Shown: positions 42,452 through 50,567 of the stretch, piece after piece
Layout of the letters: each line of letters opens with the position of its first letter
Position numbering within the stretch: the stretch's first letter is position 1
Assembly (NCBI GenBank): GCA_020634435.1
Contig: JACKBS010000015.1
Location: forward strand, 124,001-188,000
Direction: 5' to 3'
Source of the DNA: Ardenticatenaceae bacterium
GTDB lineage: Bacteria > Chloroflexota > Anaerolineae > Promineifilales > Promineifilaceae
DNA: 64,000 bases
Position numbers and translations under genes: made by a program
The notes under the pieces: model-generated
Database searches by the model: none
Seen by the model: only the letters and a program-made list of their open reading frames with translations
What the model was told of the DNA's origin: nothing

Positions 42452-44128
42452 TCAGTTTGTTTCTTCAGCCGGGCAGCTGATGGTGACATCGCGATACAGC
42501 AGAAACCAGCTGGCAAACGTCTGGTAGCGATCGCGCGGTTCGTAAATGGGGCCGAGGTCGGCCTGGTTTACCTCGCTGCTGAGCGCATAGGTGTAAACGT
42601 GCTGGTATAGGGTCACGGCTGGCTGCTGGTCGGCGTAAATGCTGAGAAAAGTGTTATAAGACGGCCGTCTTTCCCCCAATCCCCACACCTGACGCCCCGC
42701 TTCCAACGCCTCGCTGGCCCGACGATTGTTCCACCCGCCATAATTCTGCCCCCGAATAATCGCCTCCTGGCTCCAGAAGTCATACAGATCGGGGTCGATG
42801 GCAGGCGTGATGTCCACCAGCGCGGCGTCAAAATCCCGTGCTGCCAATTTTTCCAGCAGATCAGGGACGGAAACGGCCGTTTCTACTACTACACCCACAC
42901 CCAACTCCGCCCACTGGGCAGCAATCTCTGCGGCCAATCGTTGATGAACGGCCGTATCCAAAGCCAGCAGCCGCAGCGTCAAGGTCTCGCCCCCTGCCTG
43001 ACGCACCGCACTGCCCTCCGGCAAAGTCCAGCCAGCGGCATTGAGCAACTCAGCAGAATTAGCGCCACTGGTCGCAGCAAACATGGATTGATCATATGCC
43101 CAGGAATCAGGCAAATACGGCCCGGTGAGCGGCACGCCCTGGCCATTTAATGCCTGGTCGATGAGACGCTTGCGATCTAATCCAGCCGCCAACGCACGGC
43201 GCACTTCCGCCTGACGCAGCGGTTCAAAGCCAGTATCGGTCTGGTTAAAGATAATTTGGGTGTACTGGGGCGCAATCGTGGTGAAGAGACGGGTTTGGGG
43301 AACGGCCGTAATTTCCGGCAGCATCGTATCCGTCACCGAGTTAATCGCCTGGATGTCGCCATTGGCAAAGGCGGTGATCAAACTTTCTTCATCCGGGTAA
43401 AAGCGGAATTCCAGCGCAGAAATCTGCGTGCCGCCGCGCCACGACAGCGGATTTGGCGTCAGGCGCAGGCTGCGCGTGCTGTTCCAATCCTGCCCCGGCG
43501 CTACCAGCCACGGGCCGCTGCCGACCGGCTGCTGGTTAAACGGATCGTTAGCCAGTTCAGCAGGCGGCACATCTTGCAGCAAATGAGCGGGCAAGATGCC
43601 GCGCAGGGTCGCTTCCATAAAAGGCGCATACGGCTCAGCGAGCACAAATTCGATGGTCCGCTCATCAATGACGTTGATGGTAACCGTTTGCCACAACGCT
43701 TTCACCGCCGCAGCAGCGGGAACGGCATCGTTTTGCAACAAGCCATAGGTGAAGGCCACATCGGCCGTGGTGATTGGTTCGCCATCGTGCCAGGCGAGAC
43801 CACTGCGTAGGGTAAATTGGAGAGAACGGCCGTCTTCACTCACGGTCCAGCTTTCCGCCAGTGCCGGAATAAACCGACCCGCGTGGTCATACTGCACCAG
43901 ACCGTCAAACAGCAGATTCACAATTTCCCGATCGACCGGGAAGCTGTCGCTTAACAGTGGATTAAGATGTTGGGGCACGCCCACCATACCCTCGGCAAAA
44001 ACACCGCCGGAAGCGGGCACGCGGGTGGTACAAAGCCCGACTGACTGCACCTGGAAAGACAGCAAGGCCAGAATCAGGCCAAATCCCACCACAGCCAGTA
44101 ACAATTGCCAACGTAAATGCAGCTTCAT
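42452..44128 (-). CDS. ABC transporter substrate-binding protein, family 5 (oligopeptide/nickel type)
   Basis: 558-residue extracytoplasmic solute receptor. N-terminal signal anchor (LLLAVVGFGLILALLSF), then FAEGMVGVPQHLNPLLSDSFPVDREIVNLLFDGLVQYD, LAESWTVSEDGRSLQFTLRSGLAWHDGEPITTADVAFTY, and other SBP_bac_5 blocks. The usual lipobox is not clear, with LCTT as a possible one. No permease or ATPase partner is adjacent. A peptide or nickel ligand cannot be decided. Confidence 0.9.
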   Translation of the reverse strand: MKLHLRWQLLLAVVGFGLILALLSFQVQSVGLCTTRVPASGGVFAEGMVGVPQHLNPLLSDSFPVDREIVNLLFDGLVQYDHAGRFIPALAESWTVSEDGRSLQFTLRSGLAWHDGEPITTADVAFTYGLLQNDAVPAAAAVKALWQTVTINVIDERTIEFVLAEPYAPFMEATLRGILPAHLLQDVPPAELANDPFNQQPVGSGPWLVAPGQDWNSTRSLRLTPNPLSWRGGTQISALEFRFYPDEESLITAFANGDIQAINSVTDTMLPEITAVPQTRLFTTIAPQYTQIIFNQTDTGFEPLRQAEVRRALAAGLDRKRLIDQALNGQGVPLTGPYLPDSWAYDQSMFAATSGANSAELLNAAGWTLPEGSAVRQAGGETLTLRLLALDTAVHQRLAAEIAAQWAELGVGVVVETAVSVPDLLEKLAARDFDAALVDITPAIDPDLYDFWSQEAIIRGQNYGGWNNRRASEALEAGRQVWGLGERRPSYNTFLSIYADQQPAVTLYQHVYTYALSSEVNQADLGPIYEPRDRYQTFASWFLLYRDVTISCPAEETN

Positions 44129-44231
44129 AAACGATAAAACGTGAATCGTTGAGCTAAATCAGCCCTCCGCTTCACGTTTCCTCAAATTCTCAATTTGTTT
44201 TGCCAATCTAGCCAGACCGGCGATTGCATCA

Positions 44232-44486
44232 CTATGCTGACTGACCCCAGGCCAGAAATGCCAGGATCGTAACCAAGAAAAAGGCGACCGAACAGGCAAT
44301 CGTCACGCGGTGCATCGTTGCTTCAACGCCACGACGGGTGCGAAAACTGCCGCTTTCGCCACCGCCACCACCAAAAAAACCACCCAGGTCAGAGCCTTTG
44401 GTTTGCAGCAGTACAAGAATCGTTAAGGCAACAGCCAGAATAATTTCAGCAATGCCCAGATAAGGGGCCAATGGTTGCAAATTCAT
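44232..44486 (-). CDS. secG: Preprotein translocase subunit SecG
   Basis: 84-residue two-helix component of the SecYEG channel. Helix 1 is IAEIILAVALTILVLLQ, followed by the Gly-rich loop GSDLGGFFGGGGG with SFRTRRGVEA, and helix 2 is VTIACSVAFFLVTILAFLAW. This is the diagnostic layout. Confidence 0.95.
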   Translation of the reverse strand: MNLQPLAPYLGIAEIILAVALTILVLLQTKGSDLGGFFGGGGGESGSFRTRRGVEATMHRVTIACSVAFFLVTILAFLAWGQSA

Positions 44487-44856
44487 TTAATTCTTCCTCT
44501 ATATTTCCCAATCAAAATTTGCGGCATGATTAAGCCAAGGGTGAATTATAGCAGTGTCCAGAATGAGCGTCGAATTGCCCGCAACGGCCGAAAGCGACGA
44601 ACAATTTGCTCAGGTCATTAATACTTCACGCAAAGGCACAAAGGAAAACTTAAATCCTTAGCGCCTTTGCGTGAGTTAATGTACTGGTCTGACAAGGTGT
44701 CTTGGGAGGATACGGCCGTTCCCCTCCCCACCTCATAAGCATGTAGATGAAAAAAAGCCTAATCTTCGCTATGCAGCATGGCGCCTGGCTTTGCAACCCC
44801 ACAAAGTTGGATATAGTTCAGACGAATTTTGTGAGTCCAAGCAAACGAGCGTGCAG
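44487..44856. other. Intergenic region with an inverted repeat (44630-44677)
   Basis: About 370 bases between divergent secG and the ABC ATPase gene. TTCACGCAAAGGC and GCGCCTTTGCGTGAG form a 12-bp hairpin around 44630-44677, a widespread intergenic repeat type. A palindrome octamer lies at 44711. No gene seen. Confidence 0.6.
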
Positions 44857-45837
44857 ATGAACGAATCAGACATTCCCTTCATGATTGAGGCCGATAGTTT
44901 AACGAAGCAGTATGGGGGCCATACGGCCGTTTCCAACCTCACCTTCTCTTGCGAACCGGGCGAAATTGTGGGCTTTTTGGGGCCAAACGGCGCGGGCAAA
45001 ACCACCACCATGCGCATCCTCACCGGGTACATGCCCCCCACCTCTGGCGATGCCTACATCGCGGGTTTCCACACTGTCAACGAAAGCATGCAAGCGCGGC
45101 AAAAACTGGGCTACCTGCCGGAAACGGTGCCGCTCTACCCGGAAATGTCCGTGGAAGGCTACCTGCACTTCATTGGGCAGGTGCGGCGCCTGGAAAATGT
45201 GTGGGATCGCGTGGACGATGTGTTGGAAGCGGTCGATTTGCTGGACCGGGCCGAGAGCTTCATCGGCAGCTTGTCCAAAGGAATGCGCCAGCGGGTAGGT
45301 ATTGCCCAGGCGCTGCTGCACGACCCGGATGTGCTCATCCTGGATGAGCCGACCATTGGCCTGGACCCGGCGCAAATCGTGGAAATCCGCCAGATCATCG
45401 CCGACGTGGGGCGACAGCGCACCGTGCTGCTAAGCACCCACATCCTTGCCGAGGTAGAGCAGATTTGCAGCCGGGTAATCATGATTATGAACGGCCGTAT
45501 CTACGCAGATCTCCCCATGAGCCAGATCAAGCAAGGCGGCAACCAGCTCACCCTGCAATTGGCCCAGCCCAGCGAACAGGCGGCTGACATTTTACAAGGC
45601 GTTGCGGGGGTAACGGCCGTATCCACCACTACCCCAAACCAATTGCTGCTCTCGGTGGATGGGCGGGATGAAACACGCGTGGCGGTGGCCGAAACGGCCG
45701 TCAACCAGGGCTGGGGCTTGCTTGAACTCAGCACCCACCGGCTGAGCCTGGAAACGCTCTTCCTGGAAAAGCTCAAAGAAGCCCAATCCATCACCCCCGA
45801 ACCGGACGAAAGTGAAGAACCAATGGAGGCCATGTAA
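44857..45837 (+). CDS. ABC transporter ATPase (GldA-like)
   Basis: 326 residues of the ABC-2 exporter ATPase class. Walker A GPNGAGKTT, Q-loop region LPETVPLYPEMSV, signature LSKGMRQRVGIAQALLHDP, Walker B VLILDEPTIGLDP, and H-loop LLSTHILAEVEQ. A C-terminal DrrA/GldA-like extension (LTLQLAQPSEQAADIL) follows. It heads a three-gene set with a permease and a GldG-like auxiliary protein. The open frame starts at 44791; the ATG at 44857 places the protein start normally, though its ribosome site is weak. Confidence 0.9.
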   Translation: MNESDIPFMIEADSLTKQYGGHTAVSNLTFSCEPGEIVGFLGPNGAGKTTTMRILTGYMPPTSGDAYIAGFHTVNESMQARQKLGYLPETVPLYPEMSVEGYLHFIGQVRRLENVWDRVDDVLEAVDLLDRAESFIGSLSKGMRQRVGIAQALLHDPDVLILDEPTIGLDPAQIVEIRQIIADVGRQRTVLLSTHILAEVEQICSRVIMIMNGRIYADLPMSQIKQGGNQLTLQLAQPSEQAADILQGVAGVTAVSTTTPNQLLLSVDGRDETRVAVAETAVNQGWGLLELSTHRLSLETLFLEKLKEAQSITPEPDESEEPMEAM

Positions 45838-45897
45838 TGTGGCAGAAATTACGGCTACAAAAGCCATCCTCAGCGTTGACTGAACCCCTTAAATTCA

Positions 45898-45972
45898 CCT
45901 GTCATGCCCGCGTAGGCGGGCATCCACAAGAGAATCAGAAGATGGATTCCCGCCTTCGCGGGAATGACAACC
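45898..45972. repeat. Paired REP-like hairpins
   Basis: TGTCAT-GCCCGCGTAGGCGGGC-ATCCA and TGGAT-TCCCGCCTTCGCGGGA-ATGACA form two hairpins and together a larger inverted repeat. It lies between the ATPase and permease genes. The flanking TGTCAT/ATGACA pair looks like a mobile palindromic unit. Confidence 0.85.
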
Positions 45973-46029
45973 CTTTGCCTCCTCCGCGTCTTTGCGCCTT
46001 TGCGTTAAAAATCCCCCGCGAGGTGCCCC

Positions 46030-46764
46030 ATGCATAACGTCTGGCAGGTGGCCCGCCGCGAATTGGGCGCAATTTTTGTCCAACCACTGGCCTACATCTT
46101 CGGCGTGGTGATTGTGGCCCTGACTGGCTACATTTTTGCCTCCGAACTATTTTTTCAGGCCAGCCAGCCCGGCTCATTACCGCTGGACGTTCAGAGCGTG
46201 ATGGGCCTGTACACCTTCCTCTACCTGTTTGCCATGCCTGCCCTCACCATGCGCCTGCTGTCTGAGGAGCAGCGCAGCGGCACGATGGAGCTGCTCATGA
46301 CCCTGCCCATTCGCGATGGCGAGGTGGTGCTGGGCAAATTTCTGGCTGGTTTTATTTTTTACCTGGTCACCACGGCGATGACGCTGGTGTTTCCCATCAT
46401 CCTGTTTACCTTTGGCAACCCAGACCCTGGCCCCATTTGGACCGCCTACCTGGGCGCAATTTTGTACGGCGCGGCGTTGCTGAGTATCGGCATTTTGGCC
46501 TCGGCCCTGTCGGAAAACCAGATGGTCGCCTTTATCCTGGCGCTGGGGATGATTTTGGTGCTGTACCTGCTCACCATTCCGGCGCAGTCGTTTACGTTGG
46601 GCAATACGGCCGTAACCATCCTCAACGAACTCTCCCTGGCCAACCATCAAGACAACTTTTTCCAGGGGCTAATTGTGGCCAAGGACGTGGTCTATTTTGT
46701 GGCAGTAACGGCCGTTTCCCTCTTTGCCGCCACCCGCGTCCTGGAAAGCCGCCGCTGGAGATAG
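46030..46764 (+). CDS. ABC-2 type permease (GldF-like)
   Basis: 244 residues with six membrane helices (LAYIFGVVIVALTGYIF; VMGLYTFLYLFAMPALTM; FLAGFIFYLVTTAMTLVFPIIL; YLGAILYGAALLSIGILASAL; MVAFILALGMILVLYLL; DVVYFVAVTAVSLFAA). RLLSEEQRSGTMELLMTLPI is the conserved cytoplasmic loop of ABC-2 permeases. Together with GldA- and GldG-like neighbours it forms an ABC system resembling the gliding-associated GldAFG set, although gliding is not implied in this lineage. Confidence 0.9.
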   Translation: MHNVWQVARRELGAIFVQPLAYIFGVVIVALTGYIFASELFFQASQPGSLPLDVQSVMGLYTFLYLFAMPALTMRLLSEEQRSGTMELLMTLPIRDGEVVLGKFLAGFIFYLVTTAMTLVFPIILFTFGNPDPGPIWTAYLGAILYGAALLSIGILASALSENQMVAFILALGMILVLYLLTIPAQSFTLGNTAVTILNELSLANHQDNFFQGLIVAKDVVYFVAVTAVSLFAATRVLESRRWR

Positions 46765-46770
46765 GAAATG

Positions 46771-46915
46771 AGCCACAGAGAGCACAGAGAATGAAGAGAT
46801 TCCCTGGTGAGACCCTAAGGGTTCGCCGCTTGTAGCGATAAATTAGCCGAGTTCAAAACCCTTAGGGTCTGTATAGAAGCTTTCTCTTTTTACTCTGTGA
46901 TCTCTGTGGCCAATT
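46771..46915. repeat. Nested long inverted repeats
   Basis: Outer arms CCACAGAGAGCACAGAG and CTCTGTGATCTCTGTGG enclose inner arms AGACCCTAAGGGTT and AACCCTTAGGGTCT with a central stretch of about 40 bases. Two repeat families are nested in one gap between the permease and GldG-like genes. Confidence 0.88.
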
Positions 46916-46921
46916 AAAATT

Positions 46922-48487
46922 ATGAAGCAGAAACTGGATCGAATTGCACCCATTTTTCCGATTGTGGCCATTCTCCTGCTAATTGGCGGGGGGGCGGTTT
47001 ATTTTGTCACCCGCCGCTGGGATTGGCTGCCCAATTTGCTGCTGGCCAGCAGCGGCCTGCTGTTGGTCATTTTTGCCATCGTCTGGCCCGATACCGTGCG
47101 CAACCGGATAAGCAATCGCGGCGGGCGTTACGGCGGCACTTTCCTGATCATTTTGTTTTTTACGGCCGTTTTCGTCCTTATCTACACGCTCACCTACCAA
47201 AACCCAGACTGGCGCTACGACGCCACAGCCAACAACGCCTTCACCCCGCTACCTGAAACGGTCGAGCTGCTGGAATCGCTCGACGAGCCGATTCACGTCC
47301 TGGGCTTTTACACCACCGACACCGCTTTCCAGCGCACCCAGGCCGAGACCGTCTTGCAAACCATGCAGGCATATACCGACCAGCTCAGCTACGAATTTGT
47401 TGATCCCAACGAAAATCCGCTGCTGGCCGAAGAGTACGATCTCTCCTTTGCCGGAACACTCGTCTTCACCCGCGATGATGGCACCTTTGCCAAAGCCTCC
47501 ACCCTCACCGACCGGGATTTGCATACGGCACTGGTGCGCACGCTCAACCCCACGGTCAAAAATGCGTACTTTTTAACCGGCCACGGCGAGCGAGATTGGG
47601 AAGATTTTGGCGTCGATGGGATTGGAACGGCCGTTACCCTCCTGAAAGAATCTGGCTTCACCGTGCAGTCGCTTAACCTGTTCACCAGCGGCGACGTGCC
47701 CGCCGACGCCAGCGCCGTCTTTTTAATTGACCAGCAAGCACCCCTCACCGCCGAGGAGTTGGCCGCGCTGGACCGCTACGTGGCGAGCGGTGGCGCACTC
47801 TTCGTGGCCCGCGATGCGGTAGATACCGAAGGTCGCGCGGCCGCCGAAACCGACGGCTTGCTGCCCTGGCTGCAAGAAACCTGGGGCATCACCCTGCGCA
47901 ACGACCTAATCATCGACGCCTCGCTGGCCCAGGCGGGACAAACCATTGGCCTGACGTTTGTCGGCGCAAACTACGGCAACAGCCCCATCACCGAAGGACT
48001 GGACCAGTTTGGCACCATTTTCAACGTGGCCCGCTCAATTGCCGCAGAAGTGCCTTCTGGCGTAACGGCCGTTAACCTCATCACCACCAGCGACCTGGCC
48101 TGGGGCGAAACCAATTTCACCCGCATGATGACCGAAGGCGTCGTCAACCCCGATGAAGGTGAAGATGCCACCGGCAGTCTCACCGTGGCCCTCAGTGCCC
48201 TAAACACGGCCAACGGCGCACGCCTGGTTGTCTTTGGCGATACCGACTTTTTGACCAGCACCTACATTCAGCAAGGTGGCAACAGCTTCCTTTTTGAGAA
48301 CGCCGCCAACTGGCTGGTTGATGATGTGGTCTCGATTGAGCTGTCGGCCCGCGAATCGATTCCACGCCAGGTAACCATCACCCAGAGCCAGCTCAGCCTG
48401 CTGCAACTGACCAGCGTTTGCTTTGCGCCCGGTTTGCTGGCGCTCGTGGGGATTGCTGTCTGGTATTCGCGCCGGAAGCGGGGATGA
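46922..48487 (+). CDS. GldG-like ABC transporter auxiliary protein
   Basis: 521 residues. Two N-terminal helices, then a large outer domain (ATANNAFTPLPETVELLESLDEPIHVLGFYT; YFLTGHGERDWEDFGVDGIGT; DADASAVFLIDQQAPLT-like segments; RLVVFGDTDFLTSTYI) and a C-terminal helix (LTSVCFAPGLLALVGIAVWY) with a basic tail. This matches the GldG/ABC-type auxiliary family (DUF4350-like core). Its role is probably to couple the transporter to an envelope substrate. Confidence 0.88.
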   Translation: MKQKLDRIAPIFPIVAILLLIGGGAVYFVTRRWDWLPNLLLASSGLLLVIFAIVWPDTVRNRISNRGGRYGGTFLIILFFTAVFVLIYTLTYQNPDWRYDATANNAFTPLPETVELLESLDEPIHVLGFYTTDTAFQRTQAETVLQTMQAYTDQLSYEFVDPNENPLLAEEYDLSFAGTLVFTRDDGTFAKASTLTDRDLHTALVRTLNPTVKNAYFLTGHGERDWEDFGVDGIGTAVTLLKESGFTVQSLNLFTSGDVPADASAVFLIDQQAPLTAEELAALDRYVASGGALFVARDAVDTEGRAAAETDGLLPWLQETWGITLRNDLIIDASLAQAGQTIGLTFVGANYGNSPITEGLDQFGTIFNVARSIAAEVPSGVTAVNLITTSDLAWGETNFTRMMTEGVVNPDEGEDATGSLTVALSALNTANGARLVVFGDTDFLTSTYIQQGGNSFLFENAANWLVDDVVSIELSARESIPRQVTITQSQLSLLQLTSVCFAPGLLALVGIAVWYSRRKRG

Positions 48488-48491
48488 GAGG

Positions 48492-49511
48492 GTGACGGAG
48501 TTGGTGAAAACGGCCGTCTCCCGCGCCATCGGCCCACACGCAACCATTCAAGAACGGATACCGCTAGGGTTTCAAAGTAACGAGTTGTTTGATGTGTGGC
48601 AAAACGGCCGTCACTACATCGCCAAACAATACCTGAAAGCGGATGAACTGGCCGATGCTCCACGACGGGAATTTGATGCCCTCCAGCTTTTGTCGCCATT
48701 GGATGTGGCCCCGCAGCCTGTTTTCTACGATCCCGACCTCGGCCCGGTGGTGATTTACGAATTTTTGGCAGGCGAAATGTGGGATCGGACCAAGCCAACG
48801 GCCGTTCAACTGCAACAACTCGCCGATTTGTGGCTCACGCTGAACGACATGTCATCTGACGACCTCTGGCTCTCGCGCGGCATGGAGCGATCCATGCAAG
48901 ACGTCGCCGCAATGTTCCACAATTACCTGCAAAACTATGAGACCTGGGCGATGGCACACTTTCCACCGGGTCTACTCGGAATTGCTCACTGTCGGGCAAT
49001 GCTGGAACACCTACCGACTATTCTCAATTCGTTTGCCCAACTGCCCGAACCGGCTCTGCTGTTTTGCCGTGCAGACCCCCGTTTTGCCAACGTCATTCAG
49101 CGACCAGACGGCCGTCTCGGCCTCGTCGATTGGGAAGATTGTGGCCTGCGCGACCCAGCCCGCAGCGTCGCCGATTTACTGACGCATCCCAACCAGGAAG
49201 ATTTGTTGAGTGATGAGGAATGGGGTGCTTTTTTACGGCCATACACCACTGAACGCCTAAAAACTGATCCCCATTTTAACGAACGTGTTCACCATTATCT
49301 GGCGCTTTTTCCTGTTTTTTGGCTGCTAGGTTTGCTCAACTACGGTGTGAACCATTTTAATGCCGGTAATTCGCTCAAAGGCTGGCAGCCGAACCGCATT
49401 CCCGTTAATATTCAGCTGCGGCGCTACCTGGCCCGGGCCACCTGCTGGCCCCACCAACCCACCGCTGCGGATCAGGCTTCCCTGACCCAACTCAGCTTCT
49501 TTCCAGACTAA
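48492..49511 (+). CDS. Aminoglycoside phosphotransferase-fold kinase
   Basis: About 340 residues of the APH/choline kinase fold. A beta-rich N-lobe (QSNELFDVWQNGRHYIAKQYL), a hinge, then the catalytic loop FCRADPRFANVI and the metal-binding D in LGLVDWEDCGLRDPARSVADLL, both in the family-typical spacing. The catalytic loop reads CRADPRFAN instead of HGDxxxxN, so catalytic function needs checking. The GTG start at 48492 lies 4 bases after the previous stop; the open frame reaches further up but overlaps the GldG-like gene. Substrate unknown. Confidence 0.82.
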   Translation: MTELVKTAVSRAIGPHATIQERIPLGFQSNELFDVWQNGRHYIAKQYLKADELADAPRREFDALQLLSPLDVAPQPVFYDPDLGPVVIYEFLAGEMWDRTKPTAVQLQQLADLWLTLNDMSSDDLWLSRGMERSMQDVAAMFHNYLQNYETWAMAHFPPGLLGIAHCRAMLEHLPTILNSFAQLPEPALLFCRADPRFANVIQRPDGRLGLVDWEDCGLRDPARSVADLLTHPNQEDLLSDEEWGAFLRPYTTERLKTDPHFNERVHHYLALFPVFWLLGLLNYGVNHFNAGNSLKGWQPNRIPVNIQLRRYLARATCWPHQPTAADQASLTQLSFFPD

Positions 49512-49546
49512 ATGTGGTCCTTTACTCCTGTCATTCCAGATTTTTT

Positions 49547-49576
49547 ATCTGCGAAATCTGTGTAATCTGTGGATAT
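49547..49576. repeat. Intergenic ATCTGTG-type repeat
   Basis: TCTGCGAAATCTGTGTAATC then TGTGGA: direct degenerate ATCTGTG units, between two genes. Part of the CACAGAG-related family. Confidence 0.6.
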
Positions 49577-49580
49577 TCTT

Positions 49581-50495
49581 ATGGGAGACAACGTGAAACA
49601 GATACCTTTTCTCGGCTGGGACAACTGCATCCAGCTCAGCAACAATCAAGTTGAACTCGTCGTCACGGCCGATGTAGGCCCACGCATCATCCATTTTGGC
49701 TTTGTCGGCGACGAAAATGTCTTCGTGACCTTCCCCGATCAGCTCGGGCGTACCGGCGACACCGAGTGGCATAGCTACGGCGGCCACCGCTTCTGGCTGG
49801 CCCCAGAAGAGACACCGCGCACCTACTACCCGGACAACAACCCGGTCACGGTAGAAGATCACGGCCGTTTCGTACGCTTTATTGCCCCGGTGGAAAGCAG
49901 CACGCGCATGCAAAAAACGCTCGACGTGGCCCTCGATCCCCAGGCGGCCAAGGTCACCGTGACCCATACCGTGCAAAACCTGAATCCGTGGTCCATTGAA
50001 CTGGCTCCCTGGGCCCTTTCGGTGATGGCGGCGGGTGGTACGGCCGTATTTCCCCTGCCCCCACGCGGCAGCCACCAGGGCAACCTGCTGCCGACAGGCC
50101 ACCTCGTCACCTGGGCCTACACCAACATGGCCGATCCCCGCTGGACCTGGGGTGAAAAGTTCATTCTGCTGCGCCAGGACCCCAAAGCCACCACGCCGCA
50201 AAAAATCGGCAGTGACAACTTTCCCGGCTGGTTGGGCTACGTGCGCGACGGCCGTTTCTTCCTCAAAACCTTCCCGCCGCACGATCCAGCCGCTACCTAC
50301 CCGGACCGTAACTGCTCGGCCGAACTGTACACCGACGCCAACATCCTGGAACTGGAAAGCCTGGCCCCGCTGGTCCAGCTGGAACCCAACGCCACCGCCA
50401 GCCATACAGAAACCTGGCAGCTCTTCAACAACGTGCCCACGCCGCAAAACGACGCGGATGTGGTGGCGCACTTATTACCAAAAATACGGGAGTGA
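49581..50495 (+). CDS. DUF4380 family protein (galactose-mutarotase-like fold)
   Basis: About 304 residues. VELVVTADVGPRIIHFGFVG, DTEWHSYGGHRFWLAPEETPRTYYPDN and TVTHTVQNLNPWSIELAPWALSVMAAGG are typical DUF4380 blocks, a beta-supersandwich related to aldose-1-epimerases. The His in YGGHRFWLAPE is a possible active residue. The function is not known. The start may be the ATG at 49581 or the GTG at 49593; neither has a clean ribosome site. Confidence 0.82.
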   Translation: MGDNVKQIPFLGWDNCIQLSNNQVELVVTADVGPRIIHFGFVGDENVFVTFPDQLGRTGDTEWHSYGGHRFWLAPEETPRTYYPDNNPVTVEDHGRFVRFIAPVESSTRMQKTLDVALDPQAAKVTVTHTVQNLNPWSIELAPWALSVMAAGGTAVFPLPPRGSHQGNLLPTGHLVTWAYTNMADPRWTWGEKFILLRQDPKATTPQKIGSDNFPGWLGYVRDGRFFLKTFPPHDPAATYPDRNCSAELYTDANILELESLAPLVQLEPNATASHTETWQLFNNVPTPQNDADVVAHLLPKIRE

Positions 50496-50560
50496 AAAGT
50501 GATAAGTGAAAAGTAGAGAGTGAAACCCACTTTTTACTTTTCACTTTTTACTTTCTACGC
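50492..50560. repeat. Intergenic AAAAGTGA/TCACTTTT repeat block
   Basis: GTGAAAAGTGATAAGTGAAA faces ACTTTTTACTTTTCACTTTT, between the DUF4380 gene and tex. Same family as 54097-54166, 56675-56700 and 57487-57550. Confidence 0.82.
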
Positions 50561-50567
50561 AAAAACC

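Noticed and set aside
44791..44856. Upstream extension of the ABC ATPase
   Set aside because: The 22 extra residues have no similarity to ABC N-termini and no ribosome site.
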